Shown here in pieces: positions 27,890 through 39,348 of a stretch of DNA of 64,000 nt. Under the pieces are notes generated by a model. That model was given only the letters and a program-made list of their open reading frames with translations, did not search any database and had not been told where the DNA came from. Each line of letters begins with the position of its first letter. Position 1 is the stretch's first letter. A program made the position numbers and the translations under genes. The DNA comes from Symsagittifera roscoffensis (lineage: Eukaryota; Xenacoelomorpha; Acoela; Convolutidae): positions 47,160,101 to 47,224,100 of the forward strand of contig NC_087063.1 in NCBI RefSeq assembly GCF_963678635.1, written 5' to 3'.

Positions 27890-28370
27890 AGTTGCAAGCT
27901 ATCTGAAAACCCTTGACAACGCCCCACTCTCGACAACACCTCTTTAAATTGCTGAATTGATCAAAACGATCGGTCTTATGAAAACAGTATGGGTAAACTA
28001 TTTAATTAAAGTAAAGGTTTGATCCAACTAATCTTGTGTCAAAATTACTGTCCTTTTTTGTTATATGGTTTTTGTTCCTTTTTCTATTCTTTTTGCTTAT
28101 TGTTTCGCTTTTTGACTATTTGCTCGTTGTTTTGTCCCCCTAGTTACCCCCTTTACTCGGTTAGCGAGGCCCCGTTCGCAGACCGTACCAGGAAGTTTTC
28201 TCGAGTTTTCTTAAAAAGCTATCACGGTACGACCGGAAGGCTTACACGTTCCCGCTGAACCATACCACCGGTACTCTAGAATGGGCATGTAGCCCGGAGC
28301 TGTGTCAAGTGGGTTCGATTCCGTAGTCATGATGTCGTAAAAACACCCAGGAGCGACATAAAAACACTAT
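27890..28370. other. Spacer upstream of R2
   Basis: No gene. T-rich at 28,030-28,140. It contains GGTTCGATTCC at 28,312-28,322, an exact match to the RNA polymerase III B-box consensus, but flanking bases do not fold as a tRNA. Confidence 0.45.
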
Positions 28371-29237
28371 GTAGCAGTCGCCTACTTAAATCACACATGT
28401 GGTTAAAGAAAAATAGGCACTATAACCATTGGCTCAAGAGTCAGGGACACAATCTCTTGTGTTTTTTTACCTCGAACGGTCGGAGCCAATTCGGTTCACT
28501 TGCGACATGAGACTATAACCCTCGTTACATTTTAAAGTCCACTACCAAAAAACCCCCCACTCTAGAAAACAAGAGCGACCACTTACTTAGGCCTCAAAAA
28601 ACCCAAAATACGCGAACGGTGTAAAAAACAAGGTCGGAACAGTCCGTATTGTTACTTTTTATTAGACAGTGGAATCTTTTTATTTCAGATGGATCAACCT
28701 AAAACTCTCCTTACCTAAACTTAACAATTATAAAACACACTCAAGAAAAAACAATGGGTACTCCCATACCAGCACACTCGAGAATTGGAGTAACTAAATT
28801 AATCAGCAACTCTGGCAATAAAGGGAATTAATTTTTAACTAAAGAAGGTTGTAATTAATGAATTCCAGCAAGGGAAATGAATTTTTACTTGAGAATTGAG
28901 TTTTGGAACTGGACCACTGGGAGACACCACTGGGAGACTCCGCAGAAGGATCACTCTGGTCCACTTCTTACTTGTGTCTGCTTTGTTCGCAATCGCTCTG
29001 CCTCCTGTTCAAGATAGGACATCTCTACTCTAGTGTGATTTTTATGTCTGCTTTTTTTGATTAATTTACCGCGCTTGTAATTCGGTTGTTCTGATCTTGT
29101 ATTTCTGAGATTTTCAGTTGTCGCGAGAAAGTTGAGCATGACAGGCTCAATTCGATTTTTTGAAAAATTCCATTTCACCCCAAAATTAAATTGTTCGTAT
29201 TGCTCAAGGTCAAACTTCCAAATATGACCGACTGGTA
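28371..29237 (-). repeat. Dispersed repeat R, copy 2 (truncated)
   Basis: Begins at the GTAGCAGTCGCCTACTT block and matches R1 and R3 up to CATATTTGG-coding sequence near 29,237, about 70 bases short of their right boundary. The long hairpin region of the left half is absent. Confidence 0.8.
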
Positions 29238-29244
29238 AAAACAT
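28951..29244 (-). pseudogene. Conserved R-repeat protein fragment (copy 2)
   Basis: A 97-residue frame with PVGHIWKFDLEQYEQ, RIEPVMLNFLATTENLRNT and YLEQEAERLRTKQ ending SGPE. Compared with R1 it lacks about 13 residues in the middle (after GKLIKK) in frame, so coding potential is preserved. The first residues derive from flanking DNA. Confidence 0.45.
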
Positions 29245-29747
29245 AATTTTGTTGTATTGTATAGAAGTCCAAACTCAACTAATGAAACCAACTAAAAAAT
29301 TAGATCGCCAATTTGAACGAAACACAGTGGGAGACAAAAAATCTACCACAGTTAGATTGGGAGGCCATGAGTACATTAAAAGATGAAAATTGCACTGAGT
29401 TCACTTTTATAGAGGCAGTAAGAGACGCATTACTAATGTGACATTCGACCAGAATGGAAAAAAATGCCATTTCGAATTATTACCCGCTGACCTTGAGAGT
29501 TGAGTTTTAGAAGATTAGCAACGTTATTTAGACGATTAGACGAATCGTGAAGGTCAGAAGATTCTGGAATTTTTAAATTTTAAAAATTCAGTTTGTGACG
29601 TCACACTTTTGAGAAACGTTGAAACGGCCATTTTTAAAAGAAAATCAGAGAAAGAACTTAACAACGAGAGTTGCAGTAGAAATAACTACAAAAGAAATAG
29701 CGAATCAGATAACAGAGAAATCAGATAACTGGAAATTGTCCGAAACC

Positions 29748-29790
29748 GCTCCGAGTTGTAACGATTGTGTCGCTACAATCGTTACGGAGC
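29748..29790. other. Hairpin in R3 with a compensatory change versus R1
   Basis: Inner stem GTAACGATTGT / ACAATCGTTAC (29,758-29,785) with loop GTCGCT. The second pair is T-A where R1 has C-G. An outer stem GCTCC/GGAGC (29,748-29,752 with 29,786-29,790) flanks a 5-base bulge and is specific to this copy. Confidence 0.65.
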
Positions 29791-30714
29791 AATTCACGCA
29801 AACGGTGAAGTGTGTTGGGACAGCGTGTCCAGCCTTCCGGAAGGAAATATGAGCGTTATTTTTACCAGATTCCAGAATCCGGAGGGGTCTCGGACGGGGA
29901 ACTCAAACTGTTTTATGTAAACTTTTAGCATCCTGGTTATGTCCTGAATTGAATTTAATTAACATCCACATTCATTTCTGGATAATGAGAAGCTAGGAGT
30001 TGAGGGAAAGGGTTGATCCATCTTCGATGGAGAAGATGATTTTTATCTACTGAACAAACACAATAGTAATATAACAAATAGTAGTAGCCCTGTTTTTAGG
30101 AGTGACCTCGTGGTCTTGTAACAGTCGCCTACTTAAGTCACATATGAGGTTAAAGAAAAATAGGCCCTATAACCATTGGCTCAAGAGTCAGGGACAATAT
30201 CTCTTGTGTTTTTTTGTGTTTTTCTACCTCATACGGTCGGAGCCAATTCGGTTCACTTGCGACATGAGACTAAAACCATCGTTACAGCTTAAAGGCCACT
30301 ACCAAAACACCCCCCATTCTAGAAAACGAGAGCGTCCCCATAATTAGGCCTCAAAATACCCAAAATACGCCAACGCCGTTAAAAACAGGGTCAGAACAGT
30401 CCGTATACTTACTTTTTATTAGACAGTGGAACTTTGATCCATTTCAGATGGATCAACCTAAAACTCTCCTTACATCAACATAACAATTATAAAACACACT
30501 CAAGAAAACTAAATTGGGTACTCACATACCAGCACACTCGAGAATTGGAGTAACTAAATTAATCAGCAATTCTAGCATTAAAGGGAATTAAGTTTTAACT
30601 TAAGAAGTTTGTAATTAATGAATTCCAGCAAAAGAAATGAGTTTTAACTTGAGAATTGAGTTTTTGGGGCTGGACCATTGGGAGACTTCGGTTGTCCACC
30701 TTTCCACCGAAGGT

Positions 30715-30963
30715 TCACTCTGGTCCACTTCTAATTAATATATTCTCCTCTCGTAATCGTTTTGTCTCCAATTTTAGGATAAAACAGCTCTTTTCTAGTG
30801 TGATTTTATGTCTGGAAATTGCGAATAGCAAATTCCCGCTGCTTTTTTTGACCACTTTTCCGCGATTGTAGTTCGATTGATCTGATCTTATATTTCTCAG
30901 GTTTTCAGTTGTCGCAAGAAAATTGAGCATGACATGCTCAATTGGAATTTTGAAAAATTCCAT
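30715..30963 (-). pseudogene. Conserved R-repeat protein fragment (copy 3)
   Basis: An 82-residue frame from EHVMLNFLATTENLRN to a terminal SGPE. The upstream part (DLEAGEYVPVGHIWKF, 31,060-30,970) is in another phase because of a base lost in the AAATTT run near 30,950. Retention of the C-terminal SGPE in R2 and R3 supports it as the true end. Confidence 0.45.
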
Positions 30964-31077
30964 TTCACCCCAAAATCACGTTGTTCGTATTGCTCAAGGT
31001 CAAACTTCCAAATATGACCGACTGGCACATACTCCCCGGCTTCAAGATCGATGTCCTCATCCCGTGTTGCCGTTCAC

Positions 31078-31987
31078 GCAATCAAGACCTACACATATGC
31101 GATCTTTCAGTCGACAAAGTTTGCCAGAAGGCTACCAGCTTCGACCCAGTGTTGCAGTTTGCATCGAGGCAACTCCGCCGTCTTTTCTTGGTTGCCTCAT
31201 CAAAATAGAGGCTGCTGTCAAAAAAATTTATATAGTGTTCAGACTGCGCAAACCGCAATCAGCATTTAACTTCCTTTGAACGTCTTGCGTCGCTCGCAAT
31301 ATTGTATCGGCATTTGGCCATGTCCAGCATGATGACTTCATCAGTTCCCAGTAATTCTTCTTAGAAAATCAATCCGATTTCCACTGTACTATCAGATGTT
31401 GGTTTAGAAGATGAGTCATCTTTTCTTCCAATACAAGTCCCAACTTGACTTTTTGACTTGCAATTTCTCTTATTGTCGATATTCTAGACCTTCAGAATCT
31501 CAGTACAGTGCTTGTTAGTAACTGAAGTATCAATCACCTTTACCTCCAATGACGAAAAGGTTCTAGGCCATTCGAACAATTCCCGACACTTAATGGCACA
31601 ATTTCTTCCTGATTGGTCCACAAATTTCACTGAACTTCACAAATACTCCCATAGTTTTCTTCGGGAGTCTGAGCTATTTTTTGTAAAACCTCCTGATTCG
31701 AACCTCTGAGGAAATTCATCTATTTTCCTCAGAGGCCGCAATTCCGATGGTTACCTCAGGTCCACTTTTAGTGGCATGCTCTAGTGAATGCTCACGACTG
31801 CTTCTAGGAATAACGTTGGTTTTGGTTCGCGGCCCTCTTTCATTATTTTCGCGCAGTTTTTTAACGCTGGTGCTGACATTTGTTTAAGCAAGAATCTGAC
31901 AAGACAGAGAGCGTCTCTGGGTTTTGCTCGTGTCATTGCCGCTCCTTCACAAATAATCAGGTCTCTTAGATGCATCAATTTCAGCAT
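31078..31987 (-). pseudogene. LRDLI and Cys modules of copy C
   Basis: Frame 31,987-31,781 (LRDLIICEGAAMTRAKPRDA) is followed by broken phases with KLGLVLEEK, NADTILRATQDVQRKLN and ICVGLDC at expected spacing. It corresponds to copy A 5,143-6,050. At least five frame breaks. Confidence 0.45.
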
Positions 31988-32078
31988 TTTCCCCCCGTCA
32001 ACCTCTTTCTCTCTGTCGAGTCGAACTATTCTCTTGCCAATCCCGGCAGGGAAGCTTGAGTGGCAGCTGAGTCGTGTT

Positions 32079-32470
32079 TTACGGTACTGCTATCAAAGCA
32101 TGTACTTTCTGGGTTATTCTCATTTCTTTCTCAAAATGAAATAAGAGCCTTGCCGTCCAAAATAATTTCACAAGTTGGTCTGCAATTTTTGTGTGCTGTT
32201 CCGATGATGCCAGTGTTCCATAAGCCTTCTGCTCCATCGCTGTGATATTGCTATACAGATCACATTTATTGGCAGCTTTGTTTTCTAAAGACATCAGATT
32301 TTCTCTGGCTGAACTTTTAAGCTCCATCGTCTTCATTTATCTACCGGTGGGTTCGTCTATGATGACGGTCTCCAATACTGACAATCGACTGTGTTCGACC
32401 GGAGTTCGCTATCCTCTGAAATTTCCCCTTCCGTGGATTATGCTCAAAGGGTTGAAGTATTTTGCATCAC
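32079..32470 (-). pseudogene. ALEDK-like module of copy C
   Basis: Upstream IIDEP and the frame 32,336-32,079 (MSLENKAANKCDLYSNITAM) match copy A 4,020-4,150 (SIDEP, IALEDKSAM). The rest of the frame (LVKLFWTARLLFHFEKEM) has no partner in copy A, where the tandem array intervenes, so copy C shows the lost ancestral continuation. Confidence 0.4.
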
Positions 32471-33530
32471 ACTGAAGTTCTATTTCCAACAATGATTCTG
32501 TAAGAGTGCGGTCACTTGTTTTGGTCCTGTAGCTGGCAGATCCTAGTTCTGCCATAAAAATAGGCGGTATATCTTTCGAACCGTCAAATTTGAGGTAACT
32601 TGCAACCTGTCATATATTTGCCTCATATCGACAGCATCCTCTACTCGCTTCAATTTTTGCTAAATGGGCAATCCTTGCTGGAGGTTCAGGATCCACCAAT
32701 GTTTTTGCAGATGTTCTTCGAAAAAAAGTCAATGCTCAATTTCATCTTGACGTCGATGATTTTCTCGATCATCAATTTTTAGCGCATTGTCTTTTTCCGC
32801 GTTCTGGTCAGATACACTACTTCGTCATTGCTTTCTTGACGCGTCTTTTTTTAGGCAAATTCCTTTAACTCTCATCACTAGCAGTATCAAATTAGTATTT
32901 CACTCACAATCGTCTAACTTATCGAAGATCTCTTGCATCAAAAGTCTATTGAGACTTATTTTCAACATCAATTGAGTCCCATAGCACTGTAATACCGACC
33001 AGACATCTTCCGTTAAAACAACCCGACTCATAGCACAGTCAGTTATTTTTTCCATGGTCACGTTGGTGAAATTACCACTCTTCTTCAGGCAGTGCTCTAA
33101 AAAAGGTCTGTTCTCTGGGATTCTTACTCTATCTTCATCCTGCGAGGTGGTTCCGTCAAAAAATTTATTGTTGATGTTTCAATTTTGCTAGGAGAGCCGC
33201 TCGCCGAATACCACAAATTCGATTCATGAAGGCTGAGAGAGTGGAGTTTCCGAGCGTGGAGGACTCATATCCCGCTGCATCGGTCGCTCCTGCAACTGTC
33301 TCAACTCAGTCGCGGTCGTCGAGAAAAGTAAATCTAAGGCTCGATTTTACCACCTACAGATGCCTTGTGGTGAACGTCTTTTCTCGTTTGACTGAGAAAT
33401 TAATCCATCGGTTCTCCCGTTTCTTGATACTTTTGATGCTGCTCTGTTTCGATCCCGAAGACCCTTTTTTCTTCTCTGCCGGTTCAACAGGGAGTTTCGG
33501 TCCCATCAACTCGCCAGCCAATTTGAACTC
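32471..33530. other. Degenerate interior of copy C
   Basis: No open frame with homology in A or B was recognised. The 136-residue plus-strand frame at 33,226-33,636 lies antisense to the element and is considered a chance frame. Confidence 0.4.
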
Positions 33531-34266
33531 CTATTCTTCATGCATCACCACGAATTCTTCACAGCCAAAGGGTGGCAGAGCAGCTCTAGTCGAAAACTTT
33601 TCAGTCGCTATGAATTCTGCTCTAATATTAGATTGACCAACGCAGGTTCTTGAAGACCTTTTTGCGATCTTAATGGTTAGCGCCAGATTCAACTTAGCCC
33701 ATTCTTTATCGAATCCTCCAGCTTGGGAGTTGCAGCATTGCTCATCGTCCTTTTTTGTTGATTCATCCAAGTACGCAAGCTGTGTACACTGCACTACGGT
33801 ATCATTTCAGCCCAGAGAAGAAGGATCCTTCAATTCAGAGATTTTTGCCATCCCTCTATCATTAGTTTCATACGCTCTCAATCTGGGCGCATATTCAACG
33901 GAGTCTGCTCCGAGCGACACCCTTCGAGTAATATGATAATCAGGTAATTCTTCCGGCAGCATCTTGAAGTCATCCCAGTCCTCTGTCTCCTTTCTCACTT
34001 TCTGGTGCGTCATCAACATTCTGTATATTTACCGTTTTTCTTGTCATAGAGTCTGGCGTGCCACAACTTTGGATAGAACTCATAATATCTTCTTTCCATA
34101 TCACGCAATCTATCGCGAAAATGTTTGTTGAAATTGATGGCTGTCGTTTTGCGTTGGCCATTATTCCGAGTAACAAATCCTTACTCATGGGTTCACGCAA
34201 GACGTTATGTGCGGAACAATCGAGTTTGCTTCCATCGGTTTTTGAGATCAGGTTCAGATTCAGCAC
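33531..34266 (-). pseudogene. RRVSLG module of copy C
   Basis: Frames 34,266-33,970, 34,019-33,807 and 33,794-33,531. VLREPMSKDLLLG matches copy A VLRELMSEDLLFA. RRVSLGADSVEYAPRL matches copy B RRMTLGMNSPLMVPSL. This confirms that the module absent from copy A lies between the middle and LRDLI modules. Confidence 0.45.
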
Positions 34267-34269
34267 CGA

Positions 34270-35135
34270 TCACCTGTGCTTTTCTACTTTTGAGTCAGGA
34301 AAGGCAAACGTCACTGCCGGGCAGTTTATAACTGTCAAAAATTCACTGTCTCCCCTAATCAAAACTAGAGGATTGATCCACATAGCCAGACACAAATCAG
34401 TGAGCAATTCCATGCCGCCCAAACTATTTCCCGCATCCTCATCTCTTACAACTGTTTCATCCTCTCCCGATCCGAAACGATTCTGCCTCAGGAGATACTG
34501 TATCAAAGTGTGTCTCAGATCTTTCATCTTCGTCCAGGAGTCTGTCGTTCTTTGCAGAACGAATTTATTTACATTCTCTCGCGTCTGCTCTGGGTATCGT
34601 TTCAGGGTTATAAACTCTCCCTTTCTGCCTTATGCCATGGCAATCAGCGTCGATAGTCCATCCAGTCGGAGATTTTGTATTACATCTGGTAAGAGCACGA
34701 TGGGTCTTTACTAGAAGGTTTCTGCTCCAAGAGTCGCAATCAATGCCAGGATCAATGAGTAACTGCCATCAAAAATTCTCGCATCAGGTAGCGAGAAAGC
34801 CCAGGGTATAATTTTGTTAGGAAGAAGGCGGTGCATCCTGCTGCCATTCTTTCCAACCAGCTATCCGTTCTCACGCAGCTTTTTCCTTCTCGTACATTTT
34901 CAGTCCAGAATGTTTCCAGCGTGGTTCTCTTGATCCTATTCTTGAATTCAGTAGATTTTTTGCTTTCTTCCTCTGCAACAATAAATTTTTCCAGGATAAA
35001 ATTGCCTGTTTTTGCAATCTTCTGTTGACAACGCTCAAAAGCATCCAAGCCCAATGCTGCAACTCAAAAAGTCAAGTGCAGTCGCGTGTTCGCATCCGGT
35101 TTCGTCCTCAAAACTAGGGCTTCTAAAATAGACAA
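34270..35135 (-). pseudogene. Middle module of copy C
   Basis: 35,135-35,064 (ALVLRTKPDANTRLHL), 35,054-34,752 (LDAFERCQQK, TLETFWTENVREG, KLYPGLSRYLMREFL) and 34,527-34,270 (LRHTLIQYLLRQNR, GGMELLTDLCLAM, AVTFAFPD). All align with copy A 2,960-3,800. Premature stops lie between them. Confidence 0.5.
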
Positions 35136-35257
35136 GGATCGACAAAATGACAAGGAGATAACTCCTCTTTTTTTGCTTTTATTCCAATTTTTGTTTTGTT
35201 GGAAGTGTACTTTGTGATTGATAAATTGAGTACGGAAATAAAACAAACTGTAGCATA

Positions 35258-35485
35258 TTATGTCAATCGTTTAATGGCAAAAAGACTAATATTAGGTATC
35301 AATTGTAACCCTTGAGTTGAACTTAAGATAACTCTTCTTTTGTGTAGTGGAGTTCTCTTTTGCGTTAATTCTGAAATTTTTTTTTTCGACATTTTATAAG
35401 GTCTTCTTTCCGAAGGTATCGAAGCTCTACTATAAATAGGTTTAATTAACAGTCGCTCAGAAGATGAACGAAATTTTTTGGCCAA
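35258..35485 (-). pseudogene. Basic frame downstream of the packaging ATPase
   Basis: A 75-residue Lys/Arg/Ser-rich frame (SERRPYKMSKKKISE; KRTPLHKRRV) just 3' of the ATPase remnant on the same strand. It may be the basic C-terminal tail of the ATPase in a shifted phase or a small adjacent gene of the same virus-like element. Too short and biased to assign. Confidence 0.3.
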
Positions 35486-35578
35486 TTGAAAATGAAGTGT
35501 TTTTGAAGTTTAGGGGACAATTTTTGAAACATTGGTAGAAAAGACGTATTGTGTACTCATCCTCCAAAAACTTTGTCT

Positions 35579-36202
35579 CTACTCCAGCTGGTAAAAAACT
35601 TTTTTTGAGCCACTATTAGAGCAATACCTAAGTAAATCAACTGTTTTTGGGGTTAAATCAATAAGAAAATGACCATAGGGAACTGATGATGCATCTTGAT
35701 ACCACTCTTTCATTCGAGATCCTAGACCTATTAGTTGACTTAAAGTATTGATTTGTAAAACATCTCTCGGCGACTTGAAACAGATTATATAATTTTTTTT
35801 CACTCTCCATCTCTTCTTGCTTTGATTAAAATCGCTTTGATGAAATGAATTGTGTTTGATATATATTGTATTCAGACCCCTGTAACTTCGAGCATTTTTT
35901 AAATCAATTATTTTCAGCTTGAAATTTCTTCCCAGGAATCATCAAGTATAAGCAGATACTTAGTTCTGTTTTTGAGAAGATTTTCAATAAAGTCAAAATT
36001 TACTCCTTGGTTAAATTTAAGGTTTTTTTGTTGCATTTGATCATAACGAGTTTGATGTTGTTGATAAAAGTAAGAAATTTTGTCGGCTGCTGGTTGAAAA
36101 ACCAATTTTTAACCAATCAAAAATAAGATGAGATTTTCCAGATCCACATGATTCAACTAGGGAAACAAAAATTAGTTCGTTGATAGATTTTTTTTCATTC
36201 AT
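35579..36202 (-). pseudogene. A32-like packaging ATPase (FtsK/HerA type), Polinton/Maverick or adintovirus-like
   Basis: ATG at 36,202 followed by NELIFVS and the Walker A region ESCGSGKSHLIFDW, a frameshift at about 36,105, then DKISYFYQQHQ and the Walker B strand YLLILDDS. Another break at 35,914 precedes NTIYIKHNSFHQS and the signature CFKSPRDVLQI, then PYGHFLIDLTPKT and LRYCSNSGS. Walker A, hydrophobic-Asp-Asp Walker B and the later N-F and F-K-S-P-R-D motifs match the DNA-packaging ATPases of Polintons and related large double-stranded DNA virus-like elements. At least two frame breaks make it inactive. Such ATPases pump the genome into capsids. Confidence 0.75.
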
Positions 36203-36825
36203 AGTGCGCCATTCACCCCGACTGGCACAGTCGAAACTATCCGGAGCACGCCGAAAACAACGTTAAGGGTATTGTTACTGAGATTGCAGTCAAAAAAGCG
36301 GCTAATAACGTTTCGATTTGGACAGGAAAAATTTGGAGAAATACAAAAAGCTGCCATTTTGACCTGAATTACACTAAAAACAGAACAACCGAATTACAAG
36401 ACAAAATTGGTCGAAAAAAATGGGAGAAAGATAGAAAAACGAAGTCTCTTATCGTGGCATCAAGACACGATAAGGTGCTTTTCCGAAGACGATGGTGGTT
36501 TTCCGGTGGGTCATTCATATTTGCACCGAACCCTCCTGTTCAACGGAGTTTGGAAGATAACGACGTTATCTCCGGGAGAGTACGGAATTGCAGGCCCGGT
36601 GCCTGGAGACTGCTAGAGAACGTAATTAATATTTTAGCTGCTGTAAGGCCCTGAAGGTATTAAATTTACTCCAATTTTAACTTATTATTTCAGAGCATGA
36701 GCCGTTAGAGGAGAGTCGAGGAAAGAGTCAACCCACCTCTAATGAATTTAGAGTATAAATGTAACTAAAACCTATCTAATTGTGGTCTTCTAGTTAGACT
36801 CCTGGTTAGGTTCCTGGTTGACTCA
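36203..36825. other. Hairpin-rich non-coding segment, possibly a distant R relative
   Basis: Starts near CCGACTGGCACA, a string also at the right end of R. It contains CAGAACAAC and GAAAAACGAAG at similar spacing to R1 (9,982 and 10,030). Hairpins: CTTATCGTG/CACGATAAG at 36,448-36,474, GATAAC/GTTATC at 36,556-36,570, and CTCTAA/TTAGAG at 36,737-36,753. No gene. Confidence 0.4.
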
Positions 36826-36923
36826 TGGTTAGATTGAGTTGTAATATAGGAACGAGTACAAAGTTTTCAGCATCGTGAATAACAGTGTTTCTGAATGCCG
36901 GGATTGCTTCTCCCTTTTTTTTC

Positions 36924-37127
36924 TCAAAAACGGACTTGCTGTCTTTGTTCGAGTTGTACCAACTCGTTTTTAGTGAATAGTTGAAAGCTGGGCTCGAAAT
37001 TTTTTCCCCTGGTAGGATCTTTGAGGTTAAGCGAATCTCCCAGCTTTTGTTTGATTTTTTGAGAATTCAAAATGATTGGGACTATTGTCTTGTTGAGACG
37101 GTTGAAAACGAGTAGAGCTAAGGTCAA
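36924..37127 (-). pseudogene. Array protein 1, unit 1
   Basis: A 67-residue frame LALLVFNRLNKTIVPII then KLGDSLNLKDPTRGKNFEP, repeated with few changes in unit 2 (39,349-39,552) and partly in units 3 and 4. After a stop the phase continues with EKKGEAIPAF and NTVIHDAENF in every unit. Unrecognised protein, conserved across units. Confidence 0.4.
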
Positions 37128-37659
37128 GGACGTCAGCCATTCGTCAATAAGTACTCTTTCTATGCTCCGACATTCTGCAACGCTGCGCGAATGTTACATA
37201 GATTTCGAGAAGGCAGAATGTAACCGACTGTACTTGATAAGTTAGCTAGCTAAACTGTCCTTTCTTCACAAGTTATGGATAACATAATTCGAACGATTGC
37301 ACATGCTAGCATCAAAACTATAATGAAAAATTGGCACAGAAAAATAAAAAGAGATCTTATACATGTAGGTCCAAACAACTTCCTTTATTTTTGTTTCAGA
37401 TTTTTCTGGTTTTAAGGGCTTGTTACATTGATCGACCATCTTAAATTTAAAAAAAAAGAAGCTGACAATGATTTTTATTTAAAGTTCAAAAAAGTAGTAC
37501 AAAAAGATTAATATGGCTTACATTTTGTTAAAAACATCGAGTCCATGTTCCGTATGCATATGCTTTTTTTCTGCACAGTGAAGAGTTTTTGCATGAAGAA
37601 ATGGGTAGCTGCTACACCTTCAGTCATATTCTTTACTTTTAAGTATCAAATACTGAATT

Positions 37660-37984
37660 TTTTGGGGCATGCGTAGTCATTCCAAGATAAAATTGTTGTT
37701 TCCAAAAACTCTGACAGAAGTTTAAACTTATCTTAACCCTTTGCCAAAAATTCCGCTTCTGGAGCTGCTGGTTTTTGATTTTTTTTCAAGCTCAGTGAAA
37801 TTCTCATAACCATTGCTCCAATTGATTCCATGAAAATGCTTCGTACACCAAGCGGACTGAGATGTTGCTTTGAACTTTTTTGAGGAAGAAAAGATTATCC
37901 CACAGTTTGTCCATCCTGTTAAACTCCTATTTCTTTCACTGTTTTGTTTTCAATCCATTCAAAATCCAAAACAATCAGGCTCAT
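37660..37984 (-). pseudogene. D-x-E exonuclease-like fragment, array unit 1
   Basis: ATG at 37,984 then SLIVLDFEWIENKTVKEIGV, a beta-strand ending in Asp-x-Glu followed by a second strand, as in exonuclease motif I of the DEDD/RNase-H-fold superfamily. QDGQTVG follows after a stop, and in the next phase HFHGINWSNGYENFTELEK, then KFKLLSEFLETTI and the NDYACPK segment. Three stops and a frameshift. Unit 2 lost the motif I strand. A role in DNA processing for the neighbouring virus-like element is a guess. Confidence 0.4.
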
Positions 37985-39348
37985 TCTGCTGATTGTTTTC
38001 TCTGGAGTTTTTTGGTCAAAACGACTAACAACCGAACAATGCATACACTGATGAAGCAAACAATTTAATATATGAACAAAAAAGTAATCCAGTCAGATGA
38101 CCAAGGAAGCATAAATTGTGAAGACTAGGTTCAAAATAACAATATTTAGGTCCTTCTTTGTAGTTTATTTCACAGATCCAGCAGAGTCATGTAGAACTGT
38201 ATGTAGTCTAAAGATTTTGGAGTTTGCTTGATATATTCCATACAGGAGTTTTCGTATCTAGTTAGAACGTCCGTTTTTTTTTTGCAAATTTATAACCAGG
38301 TCCAGAATAATACAGGTAAAAAGAGAAGATTTTTTCATTTTTGTATTTGACGAAAAGTCTTGCTTTATAATCTCAAAAATTCTATGAATTTTGTTCAACT
38401 TAAGTACGTTCTTTTTCTATAGTGCCATCGTCAGTAATGTTACAAGTTTGTTGAATGTCTCTTCATTTTCTAGTAACAAAGTAGGTATATCGAGCAATTT
38501 ATCATAGTCTTCTCTTTGTAGTTGTAAAGATTGACTATTATTCCATTGATATCCATTTCTACGAAATTCTATAAGTTCTGTTTTTTTTTGGAATCAGATC
38601 GCATCTTATGTTAATTTATCTTCTACCATTATGCGGTTTTGCAAAGTCCACTCAAAAGAAATCTTTGTGAGTCTACGTCCCAATTTGCAAGTTTGGTAAA
38701 TTATGTGGTTCTATCAGTTAACGAAAATTTTGGGGATTTTTCTTGAAGAAAAAAATGTAAAAGTTCAAATTTTTTGTGAAGTTTTAAGATTAAACTTCAT
38801 GAAAAACCAATATTCCAACTCATACAGTTCAACCCAAATACTAAGTAAAAAATGATTTTGAGGATTAAACAATGAATGATGTGATTAAATGATATATGAC
38901 TAAATGGACTGATTTTGATGAAAAAAGATTAAATATTTAAATTACAAGACGAAAAACATAAATTACACTATTTATTGTATCTTACAGTTCTCAACAAACA
39001 TAATGTTTCACAAAATTTGAGACAGATCTTTGAATTCGTTCAAAGTATAGTGACATAGGCAACATGTTTAGTTGCTTCATTCTCTTTTGCAGTGAAGAGT
39101 CGAATCGACATGTAGGGAGGTTTGTTAACATTGTACTTCTTGGTTGTGGCACAAATTTATCTTCTGTTCTAAATTGCTATGAAAACTAAGTCGATTTGTG
39201 AGTTTACACATTTTGTTGCATTTGACAAGCGCCTTATCCATAGTTGACTCCTGGTTAGATTGAGTTGTAATATAGGAACGAGTACAAAGTTTTCAGCATC
39301 GTGAATAACAGTACTTCTAAATGCCGAGAGTGCTTCTCCCTTTTTTTC

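Larger units (their letters stand above)
29440..31070 (-). repeat. Dispersed repeat R, copy 3
   Basis: Full-length relative to R1, with the left hairpin region, one 175-base block and the right coding region. The right boundary at about 31,070 meets copy C coding sequence abruptly in mid-module. This suggests that R inserted into C or that the two were joined by rearrangement. Confidence 0.8.
31078..35135 (-). mobile_element. Copy C of the long multi-domain element (5'-truncated, heavily decayed)
   Basis: Starts in the middle of the second SGNH/middle-module linker (ALVLRTKPDAN; copy A AMVLRTKPEAN) and runs colinearly through the middle module, the RRVSLG module, the ALEDK module, LRDLI and KLGLVLEEK to the Cys module (CRLKDRICVGLDC), where it stops at R3. 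Many stops. It preserves the module order that the tandem array of copy A has scrambled. Confidence 0.7.

Noticed and set aside
28250-28340. tRNA gene suggested by GGTTCGATTCC
   Set aside because: No acceptor-stem pairing and no anticodon arm at the required distance; kept only as a B-box observation.
19824-28370. LTR pair flanking the Ty3 element
   Set aside because: I compared the AT-rich DNA at 19.8-20.2 kb with 25.7-28.3 kb and found no convincing direct repeat; one or both LTRs are missing or too diverged to see.
33226-33636. 136-residue plus-strand frame in copy C
   Set aside because: Antisense to colinear element modules; no homologue in A or B.
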